The notes beneath the pieces were generated by a model. That model had not been told where the DNA came from. It saw only the letters and a program-made list of their open reading frames with translations, and ran no database searches. The position numbers and the translations under genes are program-made. Below are positions 5,515 to 10,430 of a stretch of 10,430 nucleotides of DNA, piece by piece. Origin of the DNA: Fen-999 sp035505955 (lineage in GTDB: Bacteria > Pseudomonadota > Gammaproteobacteria > Burkholderiales > Rhodocyclaceae); assembly GCA_035505955.1 (NCBI GenBank), contig DATJQH010000038.1, forward strand, positions 1 to 10,430. The letters are read 5' to 3'. Within the stretch, counting starts at the first letter, position 1. Each line of letters opens with the position of its first letter.

Positions 5515-7818
5515 TTACACGCCTGCGACACCACCGTCGAGGTGGTTCGCGTCGACCACCGCCAGCGCCGTCATGTTCACCAGGCGGCGCACGGTGGCGG
5601 TGGGCGTCAGGATGTGCACGGGCTGCGCCGCCCCCAGCAGGATCGGGCCGACGGTGATGCCGTCACCATTCGTTACTTTCATCAGGTTGAAGGCGATGTT
5701 GGCTGCGTCGACGTTCGGCATGATGAGCAGGTTGGCCTCGCCCTTGAGCCGGCAATCGGGATAGAACCGGCTGCGGATTTCCTCCGACAGCGCCGAGTCG
5801 CCGTGCATTTCGCCGTCCACCTCGAGGTCGGGCATCCGCTCGGCGATCAGCGCGCGGGCGCGGCTCATCTTCGCGGCCGACGCGGAGCGCTCGCTGCCGA
5901 AGTTGGAATGCGACAGCAGGGCCACCTTCGGCACCAGGCCGAACCGGCGCACTTCCTCTGCCGCCATGATCGCAATCTCGGCCAGCATTTCCGCACTCGG
6001 ATCCTCGTTGACGTAGGTGTCACAAAGGAAGATCGTGTGCTGCGGCAGCAGCAGCAGGTTCATGGCCGCAAAGCAGTGGGCGGCGGGTTCGAGGCCGATG
6101 GCGTCGCGCACCTGGTTCAGGTGCTTGACGTGCTTGCCGACCATGCCGCACAGGACCGCGTCGGTGTCGCCCCGGCGCAGCAGCATGCAGCCGATCAGCG
6201 TGCTGTCGGTCATGAGGCGCTGCTTGGCGATCTCCGGCGTGATGCCCTGGCGGCCGCGCAGGTGGTGGTATTCCTGCCAGAGTTCCTTGTAGCGGGGGTC
6301 GGACTGCGGGTTGATCAGCTCGAAGTCGCGATCGGCAGCCAGGCGCAGGCCGGCACGCTCGATGCGCGCGCGAATCACCTCGGGGCGCCCGATCAGTTGC
6401 GGGCGCGCCAGACCTTCGTCGAGCACCGCCTGCACCGCGCGCAATACGCGCTCATCCTCGCCTTCACAGTAGATCACGCGCCGCGGCGCCTTCTTGGCGG
6501 CGGCGAACACGGGCTTCATGACGAAACCCGAGTGGTACACGAAGCTGTTGAGTTTCTCCCGATAGGCGTCGAGGTCCTTGATCTGGCGTGCCGCGACGCC
6601 TGACTCTGCAGCGGCCTGCGCCACCGCCGGCGCCACTTTGACGATCAGGCGCGGGTCGAAGGGCCGCGGGATCAGGTACTCGGGACCGAAACGCTGCGAG
6701 TCGCCGCCGTAGGCCATGGCGACGACGTCCGAGGTTTCCGCCTGCGCCAGCTCCGCCAGCGCGCGCACGGCTGCAAGTTTCATGTGTTCCGTGATGGTCG
6801 TCGCACCGGCGTCGAGGGCGCCGCGGAAGATGAACGGAAAGCACAGCACGTTGTTCACCTGATTCGGGTAGTCCGAGCGCCCCGTCGCCATGATGGCATC
6901 GTTGCGGACCGTGCGCACTTCCTCGGGGAGTATTTCCGGCGTCGGATTAGCGAGCGCGAGAATCAGCGGCTCGGCCGCCATCTTCGCCACCATCTCCGGT
7001 TTCAGCACGCCGCCCGCCGACAGCCCGAGGAAGATGTCGGCGCCTTCGATCGCCTCGGCCAGCGTGCGCTGGTCGGTCTTCTTGGCGTAGCGCGCCTTGA
7101 TGGGATCCATCAGCTTCGTGCGGCCCTCGTAGACCAGGCCTTCGAGGTCGGTAACCCAGATGTTCTCGACGCGCACGCCGAGGTTGACCAGCAGGTCCAG
7201 GCAGGCCAGCGCCGCCGCGCCGGCGCCCGACGTCACGAGCTTCACGTTCTCGATGTGCTTGCCGACGAGGTGCAGGCCATTGAGTACGGCGGCGCCGACG
7301 ACGATCGCCGTGCCGTGCTGGTCGTCGTGGAAGACCGGAATCTTCATGCGCTCGCGCAGCTTGGCTTCGACATAGAAGCACTCCGGCGCCTTGATGTCTT
7401 CGAGGTTGATGCCGCCGAAAGTGGGCTCCATCGCCGCGATGTGGTCGATCAGCTTGTCGGGATCGGGCTCGTCGAGTTCGATGTCGAAGACGTCGATGCC
7501 GGCGAACTTCTTGAACAGCACGCCCTTGCCTTCCATGACCGGCTTCGCGGCCAGCGGGCCGATGTTGCCCAGGCCCAGTACCGCAGTGCCGTTGGTGACG
7601 ACCGCCACCAGGTTGGCGCGGGAAGTCAGCCGGGACGCCGCGCCCGGATCGGCGACGATGGCATCGCAGGCAGCGGCGACGCCGGGCGAATAGGCGAGCG
7701 CCAGGTCGCGCTGGTTGGTGAGCCCCTTGGTCGGAACGACCGCGATCTTGCCGGGGGTCGGATATTCGTGATACTCGATCGCCGCGAGCGACAGATCGCC
7801 GGTTTGCTTTTTTTCCAT
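5515..7818 (-). CDS. maeB: NADP-dependent malic enzyme with C-terminal phosphotransacetylase-like domain
   Basis: A 767-residue cytoplasmic enzyme that decarboxylates malate to pyruvate with reduction of NADP, feeding gluconeogenic or acetyl-CoA metabolism and NADPH supply. The malic enzyme part (about 1-430) shows Tyr43 in LAYSPGVA, Lys92 and Lys98 in AKPVMEGKG, metal-site acids E140/D141 in NLEDIKAPE and D165/D166 in FHDDQHGTA, and the nucleotide-binding loop TSGAGAAA (196-203). Residues from about 437 to the end form a phosphate acetyl/butyryltransferase-like domain, which in E. coli MaeB is thought to be regulatory, responding to acetyl-CoA, rather than catalytic. The length matches the two-domain MaeB class. 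The start has no clear Shine-Dalgarno, but MEKKQTGDLSLAAIEYHEYPTPGK is the family's usual N-terminus. A run of seven A residues spans codons 2-4. The stop codon is 3 bp from the stop of the convergent peptidase gene. Confidence 0.96.
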   Translation of the reverse strand: MEKKQTGDLSLAAIEYHEYPTPGKIAVVPTKGLTNQRDLALAYSPGVAAACDAIVADPGAASRLTSRANLVAVVTNGTAVLGLGNIGPLAAKPVMEGKGVLFKKFAGIDVFDIELDEPDPDKLIDHIAAMEPTFGGINLEDIKAPECFYVEAKLRERMKIPVFHDDQHGTAIVVGAAVLNGLHLVGKHIENVKLVTSGAGAAALACLDLLVNLGVRVENIWVTDLEGLVYEGRTKLMDPIKARYAKKTDQRTLAEAIEGADIFLGLSAGGVLKPEMVAKMAAEPLILALANPTPEILPEEVRTVRNDAIMATGRSDYPNQVNNVLCFPFIFRGALDAGATTITEHMKLAAVRALAELAQAETSDVVAMAYGGDSQRFGPEYLIPRPFDPRLIVKVAPAVAQAAAESGVAARQIKDLDAYREKLNSFVYHSGFVMKPVFAAAKKAPRRVIYCEGEDERVLRAVQAVLDEGLARPQLIGRPEVIRARIERAGLRLAADRDFELINPQSDPRYKELWQEYHHLRGRQGITPEIAKQRLMTDSTLIGCMLLRRGDTDAVLCGMVGKHVKHLNQVRDAIGLEPAAHCFAAMNLLLLPQHTIFLCDTYVNEDPSAEMLAEIAIMAAEEVRRFGLVPKVALLSHSNFGSERSASAAKMSRARALIAERMPDLEVDGEMHGDSALSEEIRSRFYPDCRLKGEANLLIMPNVDAANIAFNLMKVTNGDGITVGPILLGAAQPVHILTPTATVRRLVNMTALAVVDANHLDGGVAGV

Positions 7819-7846
7819 GATTGGATTGGATGCGCTGCAAAAAATA

Positions 7847-7852
7847 ATTTTA
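7847..7852 (-). promoter_or_regulatory. Candidate -10 box for maeB
   Basis: TAAAAT on the minus strand (five of six matches to the sigma-70 -10 consensus), in the only A/T-rich patch of this region, about 28 nt before the maeB start. The matching -35 region is poor, so either an activator or a different promoter may be involved. Confidence 0.3.
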
Positions 7853-7953
7853 TCCCTTGCCGGCTGAGCCGACCATCACGCCAGTCGGCAGATCATTCGC
7901 TGCGCCGCACCATTTCGACCCACGCCTGTGGGAGAATTCCCCTTTCTCGTCGT

Positions 7954-7957
7954 GGAG
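7954..7957 (+). promoter_or_regulatory. Ribosome binding site deciding the ParA-like gene start
   Basis: GGAG lies 9 nt before the ATG at 7967. The in-frame ATG at 7928 would add 13 residues (MGEFPFLVVETGV) ahead of the conserved first strand MKRVVFNQKGG, which is where ParA proteins normally begin. Confidence 0.6.
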
Positions 7958-7966
7958 ACCGGGGTC

Positions 7967-8764
7967 ATGAAACGCGTCGTGTTCAACCAAAAAGGCGGGG
8001 TGGGCAAGAGCACGATCGCCTGCAACCTGGCTGCCATCGCGGCCGCCCGTGGCCAGCGCACGCTGGTCGTCGACCTCGATCCCCAGGCCAATTCGACGCG
8101 ATATCTGCTCGGCGACCGGGCCGTGGAGAACACCGCGAGCGAGTTCTTCGACCAGATGCTGAACTTCAAGCTGCGGCCGAAGGCGACCGAAGAGTTCCTG
8201 CACGCGACGCCCTTCGACAGTCTCTTCGTGCTGCCGGCCGACGCCGCACTGGAAGAACTCCAGGCCAAGCTGGAATCACGCTACAAGATCTACAAGCTGC
8301 GCGAGGCGCTCGATGCCCTGGAAGGGTTCGACCAGATCTGGATCGACACGCCGCCCGCGCTGCACTTCTATACGCGCTCGGCGCTGATCGCCGCCGATGC
8401 CTGCCTGATTCCGTTCGACTGCGACGAGTTCGCCCGCCGCGCGCTCTATACGCTGCTCGACAACGTCGCCGAAATCCGCGCGGACCACAACGCCGACCTC
8501 GTCGTCGAGGGGATCGTCGTCAACCAGTTCCAGCCGCGTGCCACACTGCCGCAGAAAGTGGTCGACGAGTTGCGCGCCGAAGACCTGCCGGTGCTGGACA
8601 GCCACCTGTCCTCCTCAGTGAAGATCAAGGAATCGCACCAGCAGGCCAAGCCGATGATCCACCTCGACCGTAGCCACAAGTTGTCGCTGGAGTACGTCGC
8701 GCTTTACGAGGAACTGGCGCTCGCCGAGAAGGCGCGCCGGAAGGCGACGAAAAAACGCGCCTGA
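7967..8764 (+). CDS. ParA-family ATPase, orphan
   Basis: A 265-residue cytoplasmic P-loop ATPase of the ParA type, the motor component that positions plasmids, chromosomes or protein cargos by ATP-dependent nucleoid binding. The deviant Walker A box is KGGVGKST (9-16, with K9 and K14), the A' motif is VVDLDPQANST (34-44, D38), and Walker B is IWIDTPP (124-130, D127). The protein starts directly at the ATPase fold, so it lacks the N-terminal helix-turn-helix of the large plasmid ParAs. The C-terminal tail is lysine/arginine-rich (EKARRKATKKRA), which could favour DNA contact. No ParB-like gene or parS-like repeat cluster is visible nearby; the gene on its right is convergent and the one on its left divergent, so it is probably transcribed alone. 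A chromosome-partition role is therefore not supported; positioning of another cargo is possible. Family membership is secure, cargo unknown. Confidence 0.92.
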   Translation: MKRVVFNQKGGVGKSTIACNLAAIAAARGQRTLVVDLDPQANSTRYLLGDRAVENTASEFFDQMLNFKLRPKATEEFLHATPFDSLFVLPADAALEELQAKLESRYKIYKLREALDALEGFDQIWIDTPPALHFYTRSALIAADACLIPFDCDEFARRALYTLLDNVAEIRADHNADLVVEGIVVNQFQPRATLPQKVVDELRAEDLPVLDSHLSSSVKIKESHQQAKPMIHLDRSHKLSLEYVALYEELALAEKARRKATKKRA

Positions 8765-8770
8765 TCAGGC
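8750..8770 (-). terminator. Possible intrinsic terminator of the uvrD-hydrolase transcript
   Basis: Read leftward, the perfect palindrome GCCTGATCAGGC (complement of 8759-8770) can fold as a 4-bp GC-rich stem with a GATC loop. It is followed after GCG by six T residues (complement of 8750-8755). It lies exactly at the end of the leftward hydrolase gene. The stem is short and the spacer before the T run is 3 nt, so efficiency is doubtful. The T run is the antisense of lysine codons at the end of the ParA-like gene. Confidence 0.3.
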
Positions 8771-9544
8771 CAGGAAGTCGAGGAGCACGCGGTTGAACTC
8801 TGCTGCCTGCTCGATGTTGCAAAGGTGCGACGCGGATTCGATCATGACGATTTGCGCTGCGGGGACCCGCTCCGCGATCGCGCGTCCCATCGCCGGCGGC
8901 GTTCCCGCGTCGTCGGCGCCGGCGATGACCAGGGTGGGACAGCGCAGGGCCGAAAGCCGTTCAGTGACATCGAGGGTTGCGATGGCCTGCCCGCTGCCGA
9001 TAAAGCCGGCCGCCGGCGTCGCGCCTATCAGGCCACCGATGCGCGCCATCACCTCGGGATGCGCGGCGCGATACGGCGGCGTGAACCAGCGTTCGAGCGT
9101 CGGTTGCACCAGCGGCCCGATGCCGTTCCGGCGCACGCCCGCGATGCGCTCGGCCCACATGGCGCGCGCTTCCGGCGGATAGCTGCTCGTCGTGCTGGCC
9201 AGCACGAGCCTGTCGATCCGGTCCGGCGCCGCCAGCACCACGTGCTGCGCGACCATGCCGCCCATCGAGATGCCGCAGATGTGCGCGTGGTCGACGTCCA
9301 GCGCGTCCATCAGGCCGAGCATGTCGGCGCTCAGCATGGCGAAGTCATACGGCCCGGCGGGCGCCGAAGTGCCGCCATGGCCGCGCGCATCGAAACGCAG
9401 CACGCGGAAATGCGACGTCAGCATCGCGAGGTTGTCATCCCAGAGCGTGAGGTCGGTCGCCAGTGAATGCGCGAGGATCAGCCACGGCCCGTCGCCCGCA
9501 ATCTCGTAGCGAATCTCGATGTCGTTGGCGCGGATCGTGGCCAT
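8765..9544 (-). CDS. Alpha/beta-fold hydrolase, 3-oxoadipate enol-lactonase-like
   Basis: A 259-residue cytoplasmic hydrolase of the alpha/beta fold. The catalytic triad is readable: nucleophile Ser93 in GISMGG (91-96), acid Asp212 in AGADDAGTP (208-216) and His240 in ESASH (236-240). The oxyanion region LILAHSLATDLTLWD (22-36) and FDARGHGGTS (51-60) closely follow the pattern of PcaD, the enol-lactonase of the beta-ketoadipate pathway, and the length is right. No other pca gene is in the window, so the true substrate may be another lactone or ester; I therefore give no symbol. The start at MATIRANDIEIRYE is preferred over one 13 codons upstream because family members begin there and because its ATG overlaps the uvrD stop as TAATG. 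That overlap implies reinitiation after uvrD translation. Its stop codon abuts that of the convergent ParA-like gene. Confidence 0.88.
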   Translation of the reverse strand: MATIRANDIEIRYEIAGDGPWLILAHSLATDLTLWDDNLAMLTSHFRVLRFDARGHGGTSAPAGPYDFAMLSADMLGLMDALDVDHAHICGISMGGMVAQHVVLAAPDRIDRLVLASTTSSYPPEARAMWAERIAGVRRNGIGPLVQPTLERWFTPPYRAAHPEVMARIGGLIGATPAAGFIGSGQAIATLDVTERLSALRCPTLVIAGADDAGTPPAMGRAIAERVPAAQIVMIESASHLCNIEQAAEFNRVLLDFLA

Positions 9545-10430
9545 TACGCTGCGTCCAGTTTCGCGACCGACAGCGCCAGCCATTTCATGCCGCTGCTGCC
9601 GAAGTTGATCTGCGCCCGCGCATCCGCGCCGCCGCCTTCGAGGTTGACGATGATGCCTTCGCCGAACTTGGCGTGGCGCACGCTCTGCCCGACGCGGTAG
9701 CCGCCGCCATGACGCGGCGCGTAGCCGGCGGGGGGCTCCTCAAAAGTCAGCCTCGATGGTACGCCGTGCGACGTGCCGAGTTTCGGCGTCAGCCACTTCA
9801 CGAGCCCGGCGGGAACCTCGTCGATGAAGCGCGAGGGCAGGTTGTAGCGTGTTTGGCCGTGCAGCATGCGGGTCTGCGCGAACGAGAGGTAGAGGCGCTT
9901 GCGCGCACGCGTCACGGCGACGTACATCAGGCGGCGTTCCTCTTCCAGGCCGTCGCGCTCGACGATGGAGTTCTCGTGCGGAAACAGCCCTTCTTCGAGA
10001 CCGGAAAGGAAAACGACGTTGAACTCCAGGCCCTTGGCCGAATGCGTGGTCATCAGTTGCAGCGCGTCGTCGCCCTCGCCCGCCTGGTGCTCGCCGGCTT
10101 CGAGCGCAGCGTGGGCCAGGAACGCGATCAGATCCGCCGACAGTTCGCCCTCGGCGCTCACGGCGCCTTCTTCGGCGACGAAGCTCGTGGCGGCATTGAC
10201 GAGCTCGTCGAGGTTGGCGAGACGGTCCTGGCCTTCCTTCTCCGCCTTGTAATGGTCACGCAGGCCCGAGAGTTCGACCACGTGATCGACGAGTTCCGGC
10301 AGCGGCAGATGCGCCGATTCCTTCATCCTGCCGATCAGCGCGGTGAACGCGGCCGTCTTGCCGCCGGTCTGCACCGCAGCGGCGAACAGGCTGCTGCCGG
10401 CCGCCTTCGCCGCATCCTGCAGTTGTTCGA
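9544..10430 (-). CDS. uvrD: DNA helicase II UvrD, C-terminal part (cut by window edge)
   Basis: The last 295 codons of a superfamily 1A 3'-5' DNA helicase acting in nucleotide excision repair and mismatch repair; the N-terminal portion with the Walker A motor lies beyond base 10430. Visible are the 2B/2A region LPLPELVDHVVELSGLRDHY, helicase motif V in LQLMTTHSAKGLEFNVVFLSG (around 10000-10070) and motif VI in EERRLMYVAVTRARKRLYLS (around 9890-9950), whose arginines include the finger that contacts ATP. The protein ends in a Tudor-like domain (GQSVRHAKFGEGIIVNLEG to the C-terminus), the element by which UvrD/PcrA proteins contact RNA polymerase. That tail and the LPELVDHVVELSGL stretch favour UvrD over Rep; PcrA is the Gram-positive equivalent. 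The frame is open through the window edge, so the apparent start codon at 10374 (GTG) is internal. The stop overlaps the hydrolase start by one base (TAATG). Confidence 0.95.
   Translation of the reverse strand, partial: EQLQDAAKAAGSSLFAAAVQTGGKTAAFTALIGRMKESAHLPLPELVDHVVELSGLRDHYKAEKEGQDRLANLDELVNAATSFVAEEGAVSAEGELSADLIAFLAHAALEAGEHQAGEGDDALQLMTTHSAKGLEFNVVFLSGLEEGLFPHENSIVERDGLEEERRLMYVAVTRARKRLYLSFAQTRMLHGQTRYNLPSRFIDEVPAGLVKWLTPKLGTSHGVPSRLTFEEPPAGYAPRHGGGYRVGQSVRHAKFGEGIIVNLEGGGADARAQINFGSSGMKWLALSVAKLDAA

Larger units (their letters stand above)
7819..7966. other. Divergent intergenic region between maeB and the complete ParA-like gene
   Basis: This 148-bp stretch carries the start signals of two divergent genes. 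It holds an A/T-rich patch at 7839-7852, a short tandem GATTG repeat around 7820-7829 just before maeB, and a 6-bp inverted repeat (GCCGAC at 7868-7873, GTCGGC at 7884-7889) that is within chance expectation. I see no RNA gene or riboswitch-like structure. Confidence 0.6.

Noticed and set aside
5530..5546. Hairpin ACCACC-GTCGA-GGTGGT about 20 bp after the peptidase stop.
   Set aside because: There is no T tract on either side, and it lies inside maeB codons, so it is not convincing as an intrinsic terminator.
5542..6603. A 353-codon plus-strand open frame opposite maeB.
   Set aside because: It is antisense to well-conserved MaeB sequence, has shadow-type composition and shows no motif.
7861..7889. 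Small inverted repeats CGGCT/AGCCG and GCCGAC/GTCGGC in the maeB/ParA intergenic region.
   Set aside because: Arms of 5-6 bp in a GC-rich stretch of this length are expected by chance; no regulator site was recognised.
6784..8673. A 629-codon plus-strand open frame spanning the maeB 5' half, the intergenic region and most of the ParA-like gene in another frame.
   Set aside because: It overlaps two clearly coding genes. Its translation is Arg/Ala/Asp-rich without domains; it stays open because stop codons are rare at this GC content.

Overview
The window is a dense, GC-rich bacterial chromosome segment with eight protein genes, two of them cut by the window edges, and almost no intergenic DNA. 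The gene set (Qor, a long MaeB with a phosphotransacetylase-like tail, UvrD, a PcaD-like hydrolase, small ParA ATPases) and the codon bias towards G/C in third positions suggest a proteobacterium, most likely a betaproteobacterium (Rhodocyclales or Burkholderiales type). That placement is inferred from protein style, not from a marker gene. I see no rRNA, tRNA, CRISPR array, insertion sequence, phage gene or attachment site.

Layout, left to right. (1) Bases 1-1108, leftward: qor (NADPH:quinone oxidoreductase) followed by the first 45 codons of a ParA/MinD-type ATPase; the two overlap by ATGA. (2) Bases 1109-1195: an 87-bp divergent control region holding a perfect 8-bp inverted repeat. (3) Bases 1196-5511, rightward: an OPT-family oligopeptide transporter and, 32 bp later, an exported S46 dipeptidyl-peptidase with DPP7-type specificity residues. 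(4) Bases 5515-7818, leftward: maeB, tail to tail with the peptidase with only 3 bp between the stop codons. (5) Bases 7819-7966: a 148-bp divergent region. (6) Bases 7967-8764, rightward: a complete orphan ParA-like ATPase. (7) Bases 8765-10430, leftward: the C-terminal part of uvrD and an alpha/beta hydrolase joined by a TAATG stop/start overlap. The ParA and hydrolase stop codons touch in a perfect 12-bp palindrome.

How the genes may work together: the clearest functional unit is the transporter-peptidase pair. S46 enzymes clip dipeptides from peptide N-termini in the periplasm, and OPT carriers import small peptides, so the pair looks like a peptide-scavenging operon. Malic enzyme (pyruvate and NADPH supply), quinone reductase and the hydrolase are metabolic genes with no obvious link to that pair. 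Both ParA-like ATPases lack a visible ParB partner, so their cargo is unknown. Overall this reads as ordinary core and metabolic chromosome. I do not see convincing evidence of a new defence, mobile or RNA-guided system. The peptide-scavenging pair, the dyad in its control region and the two orphan ParA-like genes are the points most worth following.
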